A stretch of DNA of 40,993 nucleotides from Jutongia huaianensis (GTDB lineage: Bacteria; Bacillota; Clostridia; Lachnospirales; Lachnospiraceae), in the NCBI RefSeq assembly GCF_014384985.1, contig NZ_JACRSX010000023.1, positions 1 through 40,993 on the forward strand, given 5' to 3'. The position numbers and the translations under genes are program-made. The notes below the pieces were generated by a model that was given only the letters and a program-made list of their open reading frames with translations, had not been told where the DNA came from and did no database searches. This document shows, one piece after another, positions 1 to 10,300 of this stretch. The number at the start of each line of letters is the position of its first letter. Position 1 is the stretch's first letter.

Positions 1-661
1 TCCCACTGTTCGGGTTCAGATAATCCTGCAACTGTTCCATTACATATGTAGTAAAAAAAGAATGCTGATATGGAACTAATTTATATAAAAATACACTCAT
101 CTCCCATATATCAGTAGGTACTAACATAAACGCCTTATCCAACTGATCATATCTTATTTGTTTTTTTTGATATTTCCCATGTTCAAAATTATCAGCTAAA
201 CAAACCTCTTTGTTTGCATCATCATAACCATAAATAAAAGTTGGATGACGAAATCCATAATTTCCACCAAAATCTCTTCGAAAAAATTGATCCAAAAAAG
301 TGGATAAGTAATATCCATTGTTCAAGGCATTCTTTACAAATTCATGAAAACTTTTATACTGCTCCGAAATAAACGATCTTGGTATTATATACTTATTGAT
401 AAATGGACATAAATCAAATATATTAGGAGCCAACTGATGTATTCCATAAGGATAAAATGTAATGCTAAAATCAACGGCATCATATTGATAATTTATATAA
501 TGAGCTCCTCTCAACTGTATAAATTGATTCATTATCCAATCCCATCCTGTTTCCTGATTTAACAGCAATCCAAACAAAAAGTTTTGTTCCGGCCAAGCCC
601 CTATTTCCACATCACTTAACGGTAAAATCACTTTCTTTTTTGGTTTACTTCTAATTAGCAT
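1..661 (-). CDS. BtrH-like (papain-fold-like) protein, 3' end cut by window edge
   Basis: An open frame of 220 codons runs from an ATG at 661 to the window edge, so the C-terminus is missing. The start overlaps the last 11 bases of the upstream carrier-protein gene and is preceded by AAGGGG about 8 bases away, which indicates translational coupling. Residues 133-175 contain GNYGFRHPTFIYGYDD, then ADNF and GKY. This is the pattern of BtrH/C39-like papain-fold domains, where a His (here H139) precedes a hydrophobic strand and an Asp (D157) follows. I see no catalytic Cys near the N-terminus where peptidases of this fold carry one. BtrH transfers an acyl group from a carrier protein in butirosin synthesis, so an ACP next door fits an acyltransferase or tailoring role. 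The stretch is clearly AT-rich compared with the rest of the window. The family call is by eye and tentative. Confidence 0.6.
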   Translation of the reverse strand, partial: MLIRSKPKKKVILPLSDVEIGAWPEQNFLFGLLLNQETGWDWIMNQFIQLRGAHYINYQYDAVDFSITFYPYGIHQLAPNIFDLCPFINKYIIPRSFISEQYKSFHEFVKNALNNGYYLSTFLDQFFRRDFGGNYGFRHPTFIYGYDDANKEVCLADNFEHGKYQKKQIRYDQLDKAFMLVPTDIWEMSVFLYKLVPYQHSFFTTYVMEQLQDYLNPNSG

Positions 662-917
662 CCAACTGCCCCTTTATCGAAATCATATTTTCAATCAACT
701 GACTAAATTTTCCAAATTGGCTAAAATTTTCTGTCAGCAAATCCACATCATCAAACGTTATTTTAAAATATTCTTCTGCATCTACAATAAGCTGCATTAT
801 TTCTATAGAATCCATCTGTAAATCTTGAATTAAATCTGTATTTTCCGATATACAAATTTCTTTTGAATTACCACAATTGCATTCAATTAAACTAACTAAT
901 TCCTCTTTTACATTCAT
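651..917 (-). CDS. Acyl carrier protein (phosphopantetheine-binding)
   Basis: An 88-residue acidic protein with the four-helix carrier-protein layout. The phosphopantetheine attachment motif is visible as LQMDSIEIMQLI, with S37 as the expected modified serine, after a DLIQDL lead-in typical of ACPs. It differs from a housekeeping AcpP: it lies outside any fab operon, is Cys-containing near the N-terminus (C13, C15, C22), and overlaps the next gene by 11 bases. That context suggests a dedicated carrier protein for a small biosynthetic cluster continuing beyond position 1. The start ATG at 917 has GAGGAG about 11 bases upstream. The carrier-protein identity is secure from the motif; the acyl or aminoacyl group it carries cannot be read from the window. 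Confidence 0.88.
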   Translation of the reverse strand: MNVKEELVSLIECNCGNSKEICISENTDLIQDLQMDSIEIMQLIVDAEEYFKITFDDVDLLTENFSQFGKFSQLIENMISIKGQLDAN

Positions 918-980
918 AAATTCTAAATCTCCTCAACTCCTTTATTTCTGACTTCCCTTCTTCTCATAAATCCATTATGC

Positions 981-1043
981 AACAAATTCACAACAATTAA
1001 AGCCCAATGTTGTGAATTGGGCTTTAATTGTTGTGAATTTGTT
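981..1043. repeat. Perfect 28-bp inverted repeat with 7-nt loop
   Basis: Bases 981-1008 are exactly complementary to 1016-1043, with loop GTTGTGA at 1009-1015. It lies between the 3' end of the LytTR regulator gene and the 5' end of the ACP gene, both on the minus strand. A run of T follows on the plus strand only (1042-1046), where no gene ends, so a simple terminator reading does not fit well. It could be an operator, an attenuator hairpin in the ACP leader, or a relic of a small mobile element. Confidence 0.85.
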
Positions 1044-1090
1044 TTTGATTTATATCGTATGTTGTTGCCTAAATTTGCAAAAGAATAATA

Positions 1091-1831
1091 TTAATAGTCC
1101 GAGCCTACATTTTTCATCATCTCTCCCATATAATCTGATATCTGCAGTCCTGCTGTTTTCCGTCGAGATGCCACAATCAGCAGTCTTTCTCCCCCTCGAA
1201 GAATTAACATATGCTCCCGGTATTCCTCAACAGCATTATAATTTACCAACTCTGACCGGCTGATCTGAATAAATCGTCCGGCATCTGTCTGTCGTTTCAC
1301 CTCTGACATTTTTCCATAAAACGTGACCACATCTCTATCTATCGTATGTATCTCTATCTTTCTATTATCTGCTCTAAAATACAGGATACGGCTAAACGCG
1401 ATATAATTCTTATTTCCCTTCGCCTGATAATAAAACACATTTTGTTCTTTTTGGTAAAGCCGGCTATATAATTCCCAAACCGCTTTGAGCTTCTCTTCCG
1501 TAACCGGTTTTACCAGAAAATCCATAGGACGTATCGCAAATAACTCCATGGCATAATCTCTGCGGCTGGAGATGAAAACGATTTTGCACTCCTCATCGCC
1601 AAGCGTATCCCGAATTGCCCGACCTACAGCGATACCATTCATCTGCTCCATTTCAATATCCAGAAAGATCAGATCAAAATGGTTTCCCTGTTTCATATAT
1701 TTCCAAAGACCTTTGCCATCAAAAAACACGGAAGTTTGAACCGGCACATCCTCATTTTTTCCAAAACCGAGAATAATACCTTCTAATTGATGACATAAAA
1801 TAACATCATCATCACAAATTGCTATCCTCAT
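1091..1831 (-). CDS. LytTR-family response regulator (orphan)
   Basis: A 246-residue two-domain regulator of the AgrA/LytR type. The receiver occupies residues 1-120: acidic pocket D7-D9, phospho-acceptor D58 in FLDIEM, switch serine S88 and conserved K108 in LVKP. A LytTR DNA-binding domain follows (about 135-235), including IAFSRILYFRADNRKIEIHT. Family members bind direct repeats upstream of target promoters and respond to a membrane HPK10-type kinase. No such kinase lies beside it; the only kinase in the window is a YesM-type protein 17 kb away that normally pairs with an AraC-type regulator. It has its own likely promoter at 1882-1910. Its target is unknown; the inverted repeat at 981-1043 just downstream is one candidate. 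Confidence 0.9.
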   Translation of the reverse strand: MRIAICDDDVILCHQLEGIILGFGKNEDVPVQTSVFFDGKGLWKYMKQGNHFDLIFLDIEMEQMNGIAVGRAIRDTLGDEECKIVFISSRRDYAMELFAIRPMDFLVKPVTEEKLKAVWELYSRLYQKEQNVFYYQAKGNKNYIAFSRILYFRADNRKIEIHTIDRDVVTFYGKMSEVKRQTDAGRFIQISRSELVNYNAVEEYREHMLILRGGERLLIVASRRKTAGLQISDYMGEMMKNVGSDY

Positions 1832-1881
1832 ATAATTAACTATACCTCCACGAATATCTGTACCATTATACCTTCTATAAA

Positions 1882-1910
1882 ATAATAAATCTTTCTAGTG
1901 ATAAGGTCAA
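1882..1910 (-). promoter_or_regulatory. Sigma-A-type promoter for the LytTR regulator
   Basis: On the minus strand TTGACC (1905-1910) is followed after exactly 17 bases by TATTAT (1882-1887), about 50 bases before the start codon at 1831. A second -10-like TATAAT lies closer to the gene but has no good -35. Confidence 0.6.
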
Positions 1911-1953
1911 GCAATTTGTCTTAAAATCCATTTTTGAATAGATTTTTGTCCTG

Positions 1954-3405
1954 CTACATCTTCCCTACGATTCCTACTCCATATCCATAATGTCCATCCG
2001 GACGATTCGCCCATTTCACAACAACGACCGGTTTATTTCTTTGATCCCAGCCATAAAACTCATATCCTACGATCATCTCCACATGGTAGATTCCTTTGTA
2101 CCGGCCATTGGATGCGCCTGTCTCAAACATGAGATCTCCCGCCTTAAACTTGAGCTTTGAAGCATTTTTCTGACTAAATCCACCTTTCAGCAGTTTATGA
2201 TGTCTTGCCAGATATTCCGCCTCTCCTGCTGCAGTCGGTGCGTAGGACGATGCCCCGAATTTGACACCATATTTAGAATACGAACGCCACACCAGCGAGC
2301 TGCAGTCATAATACCCCTTCAACATTCGCTTTGGCTGACTATATTGACTGGTAGAAGCAATTCTCTGCGCACACCGGATAACCTTCTTTTTCTTTTTGGT
2401 GGTAACTGATATTACACAGCCCAGACGAATGTCTCCGATCTTTGCACTGATAATGGTATTCCCTTCCTTTTTGCCCCGGACTTTTCCCTTTCCAGAAACA
2501 GATGCCACCTTCGGACGGCTTGATTTCCACTGAATTTTTCCGCTGTAGCCTTTGATCTTCAGCTTCTTTGTTTTGTGGCGTACCAGCAAAACAGAGGTGT
2601 TCGATATTTCAACCACTGATACCCTTAATTGTATCTGAAATTCTTTGTCATACAAGCGGAACGTGACAGTAGTCGTTCCGGCGTCACTGCATGAAAGGAT
2701 CAGCTTTCCCTGAGACACTCTCGCTGATACATACATTTTGCTGTTGGAGGAGGAGACCTCATAGGTCAGATCTTCGTTTTCATCCTCATCAAAAAGACCG
2801 GTATCTCCTCCCTTAATATCAATAGAGACACTGTGATCTGCGCTGTAACTGTTTTTTACAATATAAATATCCACGGATTTTTTTGCCAGAGATACCCCGC
2901 TCATATCCGGATATACATAAACAGTATATGTTTTTTCCAACATGATCTCGTCATATCTGCCATCCCATCCGGTCACGGTCACAGTAGTGCTTCCGGTCTT
3001 AAGCGCACGATATCCGCCATCTGACGTCATCTGCAATATACTGCTGTCTCCGCTGCGGTAACGAAGCTTTGTCAGATTCTCCAGCGCATACCCGTTAAAC
3101 TCCTTCCATTCCAGATCAAATTCACCTGCTGCCCCCACGGTTAATATAATATCCTGATGTGCATTTTTCAAATAAATATCCGCTTTGGGTTTTGCCGTCA
3201 CTACCGGCAATGGTGTCGGCTTCGGTGTCGGGCTGACAATGCCACCGCCGGAAGCTGTGGCCGACGGACGTGCCGTGGCTGTCGGATAAGCAGCCGCCGA
3301 CACACAGGCACTCTGCCCCATCGGAGGCAGAACGGCACTGATACATATTGCAGCTACAATGCTCCATACCATAAATTTACGTTTCTTTTCAAAAAATGAT
3401 CTCAC
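1954..3405 (-). CDS. Secreted Big_2 / NlpC-P60-like cell-surface protein
   Basis: A predicted exported protein of 483 residues. After a basic start (FFEKKRKF) there is a signal segment, VWSIVAAICISAVLPP, then a Pro/Thr/Ala-rich linker (PTATARPSATASGGG, PTPKPTPLP), Ig-like segments, a clear Big_2-type domain (WKSSRPKVASVSGKGKVRGKK) and a C-terminal NlpC/P60-like domain. In that last domain YDCSSLVW supplies the nucleophile C368 and YHVEMIVGY the His (H441). Family members cleave peptidoglycan stem peptides. I chose the GTG at 3405 because AGAGAGG sits about 8 bases upstream; the frame extends to another GTG at 3477 with no ribosome binding site at normal distance. It follows addA in the same direction after 200 bases but looks functionally unrelated. 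A wall hydrolase is likely, though adhesion or a non-catalytic role is possible. Confidence 0.8.
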   Translation of the reverse strand: MRSFFEKKRKFMVWSIVAAICISAVLPPMGQSACVSAAAYPTATARPSATASGGGIVSPTPKPTPLPVVTAKPKADIYLKNAHQDIILTVGAAGEFDLEWKEFNGYALENLTKLRYRSGDSSILQMTSDGGYRALKTGSTTVTVTGWDGRYDEIMLEKTYTVYVYPDMSGVSLAKKSVDIYIVKNSYSADHSVSIDIKGGDTGLFDEDENEDLTYEVSSSNSKMYVSARVSQGKLILSCSDAGTTTVTFRLYDKEFQIQLRVSVVEISNTSVLLVRHKTKKLKIKGYSGKIQWKSSRPKVASVSGKGKVRGKKEGNTIISAKIGDIRLGCVISVTTKKKKKVIRCAQRIASTSQYSQPKRMLKGYYDCSSLVWRSYSKYGVKFGASSYAPTAAGEAEYLARHHKLLKGGFSQKNASKLKFKAGDLMFETGASNGRYKGIYHVEMIVGYEFYGWDQRNKPVVVVKWANRPDGHYGYGVGIVGKM

Positions 3406-3604
3406 GATTTTCCCTCTCTTTCTACGCTTAAACAAAATTTCCCGCAAGCCGTTAGTGACAAGGCAATTTCCAGACACAGCTTCGGGTATTCAGACCCTTA
3501 AAAACCAAAAATCATATTCAATACCCAGAAACATCAGAAACAGTCTGGGCATATTATAGTTTTTGGTGTGGGGAGTTTGAGTCAAATACCATTAATTTTT
3601 AACA

Positions 3605-6600
3605 TCATTCTATTTCAATGGACTCTCCTTTCGAAATAGAATATATTATTTTTTTCTTTACCTTACGTCCTGTGACCCTCTGTAATGCATCCGCATAATA
3701 GTCCAGCTGGATCCGGTATTTGTCCACAAGCTCATGAATATCCCGCTTTACGCGGTCCGTCTTATAATCCACCAGTATGATATCCTCGTCCTCCATAAAC
3801 CATGCATCAATAATTCCCTGTACCAGCACGGTATCCGTATCCTCTCCCGAAATCTCCGGATGCAGTCTCTGCGCAGGAATTCCCATCATAAACTGCTGCT
3901 CCCTGTAAAGTGTTCCGTTTTCTGCGGCCTTTCTCATTCGTTTTCCCAAATCTGTCCGCAAAAACGTACAGAAATCCTTTGCATAAACAATGTCCTTTTC
4001 CGGTGACGTCAGATATCCCTTCGCCGTAAATTCATCCAGCCATGTCGCAAATGCCGCCGGCGTTGTGTTTTCATCCATACGCTCATATGGCAGGTGCTCA
4101 AAGATGGAATGATATATGGTGCCCCGCTGCGCTCCGGAAAGCTTTTCCTCTCCCTGCAGGAACCGCGGTTTCGGAATTTCGGTCTCGCGGGCAGCTTCCT
4201 CCGTTTTCTCCCCCTCATCTTTCGTTTCATCCTCCATGTATTCTACAGATATAGACTGTCTTTCTTCTGTCTGACCAAACACTTCTGGCACATCTGTCGC
4301 CTCAGCCCACACATCCTCCTCCAGCTTCTGCGCCTGCATCTCCATACGCTTCAACTCCGTCACCGATATTTTTACCGGTATCTGCAGCTGCGCCTCATAC
4401 GGATAATGATAATCATCCTCGGACTTCATTTCCTCCTGAATCTCCGGATCATAACAGATATTTTGTTCCCAGTTCTGCAGCTTCTGATAGATTTCTTCAT
4501 CCTCCACAAGACTCTCTGCTACCCGTCCTGTCACCATACTGCTGTCCCATTTTTCGACCTCAAAATAAGGCGCTGCCGACGCATCAAGAACCAAAGGCAT
4601 GATCAGCGACAAATAGCTTCTCGCCGAGATCAGATCCGCCATACAATATTCCGGACTTTGATCACTCCATTTGCCCAGATCCTTTTCCAGATCTTTAGAC
4701 ACGCCGGTGATGATGAGCTGCTCCTTCGCTCTGGTCAACGCAACATACAGCACGCGGATCTCCTCCGCCAATGTCGCTGCCACCGAACGGTCAGCAAGGA
4801 AATTTTTCAACAGTGTTTTTTTCTTGTATCTTTCCTCCAGATTAATATAATCAATCCCAATGCCGTAGTCATTATCCTTAACAATTCCTCTGGCATCCAT
4901 CAGATTAAACTGCGTTGCTGTTCCTGCGAGAAACACCACCGGAAACTCCAGTCCCTTACTTTTATGGATACTCATGATCCGTACTGCATCCATTCCTTCA
5001 TTAACCAGAGATGCCTCTCCAAAATCCACCTGGGATTTTTTCATATTTTCAATATACTGTACAAAGGAAAAAATGCCATGATTTCCTTTTCCGGCATAAT
5101 CCAGTGCACGCTGCAGCAGCAGCTCCAGATTTGCCGCACGTTTTTCTCCTGCCGGCATTGCCGACATTATATGATAATATCCTGTTTCCCGGTAAATCTG
5201 CTGCAACAGATCATACACCGGCAGAACGCCGGCACGCTGCCGGTATGTTTCTATAATGTCCAAGAAACCGGACACCTTTTTCCGGGTATTTTCCGATATA
5301 TTTCCCCCGGCATTTCTTAAACTGTCATAGTAATTGATTCCCTGCTGCTGCGCTCCAAGCTCCGCCAGTTCATTGTCCGTAAAGCCCCCCAAAGGCGAAT
5401 GGAGAACCGATGCCAGCGGAATATCCTGCCGTGGATTGTCCAGAACCCGCAGAAAATTCAGGATCACCTCTACCTCCATGGAACTGAAATATCCTGTCTT
5501 TGTCTCGGTGTACGCCGGAATCCCCATCTGGGAAAGCACCTCAATATACTTGTCCGTAATCCGGGACGGACTTCGCAAAAGCACCACAATATCCCGGTAA
5601 CGCACCGGCCGGTAATCTCCTTTATCGTTAATAAATAACGGCTCCTCTCCCTGTACCAGCTCCCGTATTTTTTCACCGATCACAGATGCCTCCAGAGAGT
5701 CCTTGTCCATAAAGCCTTTATCCCCCTGAATCACCAGAACCTGTGTTTTGCCTGCTGTCCTGTGAGAATCCTCCGGGAATACTGCCCCCGGCACCAGGCT
5801 CGCCGCTTCGTCATAGACAATGCCTCCCAGACACTTCTGCATGATCTTTTCAAATAGAAAGTTTGTAGACTCCAGAACCATTTCCCTGCTTCGGAAGTTC
5901 TGATGCAGATCTATTCTCTGTCCCATTTTCGGGTCACTTCCATACGCCTCGTATTTCCCATTAAACAGCTCCGGACGTGCCTGCCGGAAACGGTAAATGC
6001 TCTGCTTTACATCTCCCACCATAAACAGATACGGTCGCTGTCCCTGCTCTGCCCGGCTCAGACTGGACAAAAGAGCTTCCTGGATATAACTGCTGTCCTG
6101 ATATTCGTCAATCATGATTTCCTGATAATACTCCTGCAGCTCCTTTGCTACCGCACTTGGCACATCTCCCTGCTCATGATCCACCAATATCTGAAGCGCA
6201 AAGTGCTCCATATCATTGAAATCCAACACACCGTCCTCTCTCTTCCGGACAGAAAATGCCTCCTCAAACAGCTTCGTGGTCTGTACAAGACCTTTGACTG
6301 CCGGTGCCATCTGTTCATAGGGACCCTGCAGCTCCTCCCGGAAATATTTCTCCTCCAGCTTCCGGATTCCCTTGTCGATATAAGTTTTTCTCATATCCTG
6401 AATAACTTTTTTATTTTCTGCCTTGCTGGAAGCAAGCTTTTTCTTTTGAAAACCACAAATATACCTTGCGTAATCCTCATAATCCGACACCGCCGCACAC
6501 TGTTCCAGCTGCTCTACATCGGACCAAATCGCCGGCTCGTATTCTTCCGGACCATCCTGCCGGCATATTTCCAGCGTCCGTCTCGCCTGAGCCAGATATC

Positions 6601-7285
6601 CCTCAAGCATATCTGCCATATATCCCTGCAGCTCTGTTATCCAGTCTGTTGTCTTCTTTTCATAAATGTCCACGATCCCATTCAGCCAGTCCTCCGGCCA
6701 TGGCGCACTCTGGGACATATTATGTACATCCAGCACCAGATTTCCGGCTGCACTGTCATCTCGTCCGGTAGAAAACGCATCGATCATGGCAATAAAATTT
6801 CTGTTTTCCTCTGTCTCCGGTTCTGCCTCCGCCCGTTGATAACACTCCTCCAATACCTCGTCCAGTACTTCCTGCTTCATTAATTTAATCTCTGTATCAT
6901 CAGCCACGCGAAAAACCGGGTCCAGATCGATCACATGAAAATAATTGCGGATAATGCTCTGGCAAAAGCTGTCAATCGTAGTGATCTGTGCATTGTGAAG
7001 CAGAGAAAGCTGTTTCTGCAGACGCTTGTCTCCCGGATGCTCCACCAATGCTTCCTCCAGTGCCTTTCCCACACGCTGGCGCATCTCCCCGGCGGCTGCA
7101 TTGGTAAATGTCACCACCAGAAGCCGGTCAATATCAATAGGATGTTCGGCATCGGTCACCTCCTGTATGATCCTCTCCACCAGAACTGCCGTCTTGCCAG
7201 AGCCTGCTGCCGCAGATACGAGAATATTGCTGTCTCTTGCGTCAATAACACGCTGCTGATCCTCTGTCCACTTCATACTTCCCAT
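3605..7285 (-). CDS. addA: AddAB helicase-nuclease, subunit AddA
   Basis: A 1226-residue UvrD/Rep-type helicase with a C-terminal RecB-type nuclease, the usual size for clostridial AddA. Walker A is AAAGSGKT (25-32), motif II is IDEYQD with D393/E394, followed by GDVKQSIYRFRQA; later helicase motifs are IHKSKGLEFPVVFL and LYVALTRAKEQL. The nuclease site VDYKTDR (D1173, K1175) is near the end. With AddB it processes double-strand DNA breaks for RecA loading at Chi-like sites. It starts 15 bases after addB, with AGGAGG about 11 bases before the ATG, so the two form one transcription unit. All catalytic motifs are intact. Confidence 0.97.
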   Translation of the reverse strand: MGSMKWTEDQQRVIDARDSNILVSAAAGSGKTAVLVERIIQEVTDAEHPIDIDRLLVVTFTNAAAGEMRQRVGKALEEALVEHPGDKRLQKQLSLLHNAQITTIDSFCQSIIRNYFHVIDLDPVFRVADDTEIKLMKQEVLDEVLEECYQRAEAEPETEENRNFIAMIDAFSTGRDDSAAGNLVLDVHNMSQSAPWPEDWLNGIVDIYEKKTTDWITELQGYMADMLEGYLAQARRTLEICRQDGPEEYEPAIWSDVEQLEQCAAVSDYEDYARYICGFQKKKLASSKAENKKVIQDMRKTYIDKGIRKLEEKYFREELQGPYEQMAPAVKGLVQTTKLFEEAFSVRKREDGVLDFNDMEHFALQILVDHEQGDVPSAVAKELQEYYQEIMIDEYQDSSYIQEALLSSLSRAEQGQRPYLFMVGDVKQSIYRFRQARPELFNGKYEAYGSDPKMGQRIDLHQNFRSREMVLESTNFLFEKIMQKCLGGIVYDEAASLVPGAVFPEDSHRTAGKTQVLVIQGDKGFMDKDSLEASVIGEKIRELVQGEEPLFINDKGDYRPVRYRDIVVLLRSPSRITDKYIEVLSQMGIPAYTETKTGYFSSMEVEVILNFLRVLDNPRQDIPLASVLHSPLGGFTDNELAELGAQQQGINYYDSLRNAGGNISENTRKKVSGFLDIIETYRQRAGVLPVYDLLQQIYRETGYYHIMSAMPAGEKRAANLELLLQRALDYAGKGNHGIFSFVQYIENMKKSQVDFGEASLVNEGMDAVRIMSIHKSKGLEFPVVFLAGTATQFNLMDARGIVKDNDYGIGIDYINLEERYKKKTLLKNFLADRSVAATLAEEIRVLYVALTRAKEQLIITGVSKDLEKDLGKWSDQSPEYCMADLISARSYLSLIMPLVLDASAAPYFEVEKWDSSMVTGRVAESLVEDEEIYQKLQNWEQNICYDPEIQEEMKSEDDYHYPYEAQLQIPVKISVTELKRMEMQAQKLEEDVWAEATDVPEVFGQTEERQSISVEYMEDETKDEGEKTEEAARETEIPKPRFLQGEEKLSGAQRGTIYHSIFEHLPYERMDENTTPAAFATWLDEFTAKGYLTSPEKDIVYAKDFCTFLRTDLGKRMRKAAENGTLYREQQFMMGIPAQRLHPEISGEDTDTVLVQGIIDAWFMEDEDIILVDYKTDRVKRDIHELVDKYRIQLDYYADALQRVTGRKVKKKIIYSISKGESIEIE

Positions 7286-7300
7286 ATTCCCGTTCCCCTC

Positions 7301-10300
7301 CTATTCTGTCTTTGCCTCGTTAGCATACTTCTCTTTTAATTCCATATAGACCTGCTCATCCTTTAATTTCATGAGACTGCGGTATTTGTTTCCCAGCCGC
7401 GGATCAAACTGGCAGACCCCGTGATATGGACAATATTCACAAGGCGTTTTATCATTTTCCCGGCGATATGGATTTACTTCGATCGCACCTCCGAGAATAT
7501 CCTCACTCATCTTTTCCAAAGTATCCTGCGTATACTTCATAAAGTAGTTAAACTCCTTTTCCGCTACGCAGTTTTTCGTTGAAGTCACTCCATCTCCGCC
7601 AATTCCCTCTACCACCGGATCAGCTTCATTGAGCAGTCCCTTCATTCGAAACTCTTTTATCAGTTTCTTTTCCTTGTCCTTTGCATCGACAGATTCCAGA
7701 ATCGGATCCTGGGGATGAAAATAAAATATACCGGCCGGAATGATCTTTTTCCGGTTTCCCGTTTTTCTCTTTGCCGCATCCACTGCCGCCTGAAGATAAA
7801 TAACAAGCTGCATCTGTAGACCATAATAGAAATCCGACAATGATACATCCTTGTCTCCTGTCTTGTAATCCACAATGGAAATATACTCCGCATCTTCTCC
7901 GGTCATCTGATCCACTCTGTCCACGCTTCCCCGCAGCCGCAGCGGACCGTGAAGCTGTTCAAAACGAAGCTCGCTGCTGACTGTCTCAAAATTCCCCTGT
8001 CCCATCTGTGATGAGATCGCCGCAATTGTCCGGTGCAGCACACGTTTCATAGTTTTCATCAGATAATGGTTTCTTGCCGTATCCTGCAACACTCCGTTTT
8101 TGTACTGCTCTGCCACCTGTTGAAAATATTGCTCCGCCTTTTGTCTTCTTTCGCCTTCCTCCACATCCTGCCAGCTTCTCTTATGCAGGATCAGATCCTT
8201 CGTGTAAAGCTCCAGTGTTTCATGGATCACATTTCCAATATCATAAAATTCCACGGTTCTTTCCTGCCGTTCTTCCAAATGAAGACCATACTGCAGAAAA
8301 TGACGGTATGCGCATGACGCATACAACTCAAATCGGGATGCACTTCCATAAAGTGTGTCGCCGTACAGCAGTTCTGCATTCTCCCGGACAAGTTTTGCCT
8401 TTTCCGGCTGATAAAAGGCTGCTGCCAGTATTTTCTGCAGTTTCTCCGGATCATGCTCCTTATAATAGGTATAGATCTGCTGCCATCCGGTATCCTCAAT
8501 ACTCCTGTCCCGAAGCCCCTTGATCAGGTATGTCATACCTTTATCCTGTCCCAAAATACGGACAGTATCCCGACATTGATCTTCCACATGAACCGTGATG
8601 TCCGGATACAATCTGCGCATCCGCTCAATAAGATATGCCGGCTTTTGCTCCTTACCGTCATTGCCTACTTCGCACAGACACAGATACAAATGCTCCTCCG
8701 GCTTGGTCAGGGTCAGATACAGATAGAATTGTTCTGTATAAAGCTTCTGACGTTCTGTCGGTGCCATCTCGAAATCTTCCTGCTCCAGAAAGCTTCTCTC
8801 TGACGCTGACAGGATACCTCCTCCACCACTTCTGGAAGGAATATTTGCGTCCGTGACTCCCAGAAAGAATAAGTGCTTCACATGATTTAACCGGGTTCTG
8901 GTGAGATCGCCTACGACAATCTGATCAACCCCCGGCGGGATCAATCCCACTCTCGCTTCACTGAAGCCGGTGTCCAAAAGCTCCCGAAACTCCTTGAGAG
9001 ACATCTTCTCACTTCCCAAAAGCTCTACCAGCCGGTCCAGCACATCCAGTATAATGCCGTAAATCTGGTCATACTCCTTGGCAGCCCCCGCATCTCCTAT
9101 TTGCCGAAAGGCTTCTACATCTTCCGTCAGCTTTCCATAGAAATTCTGCTCTTCCATAAACTGTATGAGAGCTTCTGCAAATTCTCTGACTGTGTGCTTC
9201 CTTGTTTTGATGCTGATATATATTTCCTCAATGTTTTTCCATACATTTTGACGGATATCATTTATTTTTTGATTAAACTCCTGCCCCTGTTCTTCATCCC
9301 GGAACGGATATATTTGGGCTGCGTTCCATTCTCCCTTCCATCGGCCCGCTCCGCGAATACCCGATGCCAGCAGATAATTGTCTAACAGGTCCGTTTCCTC
9401 TGGGCTCAGCATAGAGTATTTCCCCCGCAGATACCGTATTACCGTATCGTACCGGAAATCATACTGAATCATGTCCAGCAGGGCATCCAGCATATTTACA
9501 AGTGGATTGGCAAGAATGGTCTTTTTCTGATCCACAAAGCATGGAATCTGCGCCTGTCCGAAAATATCTCTCGCCAACGGTCCGTAAACCTCCATATCTC
9601 CTGCCACCACAGCAATATCCCGATAGCGGTATCCTTCCCGTCGAAGCTTTTTGACACACTCCGCCACAAAGGAAATCTCCTCCTGTGGCTGTTTCAACAG
9701 ATGAATACTGATGTCTTCTCTGTCATCTCCTTCAACAGCACCTTGATGATATGCCTTCACCGGAAATCGAAATAATGACCGTTCCAGATGCCCCAGCTGT
9801 TCTGAATCATGAAATCTTGTTTTTTCAATCTCCTCTCCCACCCGGATAACTTCCGGTTCTTCCATTCCGTTGTCTTTGATCATATGCAGAAAATGTGCTG
9901 TCGTTTTTTTACTCAGATAAAACAATTCATGCTTTTCTCCCGGCTGAAAAATCTCCTGGGACTCGTCCATGGTCACCGTCACATAGATGTCGCTGCAGAC
10001 CCGCATAAGCTCCTCGATCAACTGATACTGCACCGGCGTAAACCCGGTAAATCCGTCCAGACAGATCACCGCATCCTTTAAAAGCTTCGACTGGGACACC
10101 ACACCACTTAATACGGTAAGTACCTCCTCGGACGTGATATAATTGTCTTTCAGATATGTGCGAAAACTGTGATATGCCACCTTCATATCCTCCAGCTTGC
10201 TTTTCAATGCCATACGGGAGCCGGCAGCCTGAATCATATCATCCAGCCCTTCTTCATCAATTCCATACTGCATCATTTCCGAAAGAAAGGATTTGATTTC

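Noticed and set aside
1012..1263. 83-codon plus-strand open frame starting in the inverted repeat
   Set aside because: It runs through the inverted repeat and then antisense to the LytTR gene; no ribosome binding site.
3541..3600. TTGACT ... TATAAT on the minus strand before the Big_2/NlpC gene
   Set aside because: The boxes are 21 bases apart, too far for a normal sigma-A promoter.
4094..5320. 408-codon open frame on the plus strand inside addA
   Set aside because: It is antisense to the clearly coding addA, its translation is rich in Cys, His, Leu and Arg with no recognisable domain, and it has no ribosome binding site.
5903..6883. 326-codon open frame antisense to addA
   Set aside because: Shadow of addA in the opposite strand with unnatural composition and no motif.
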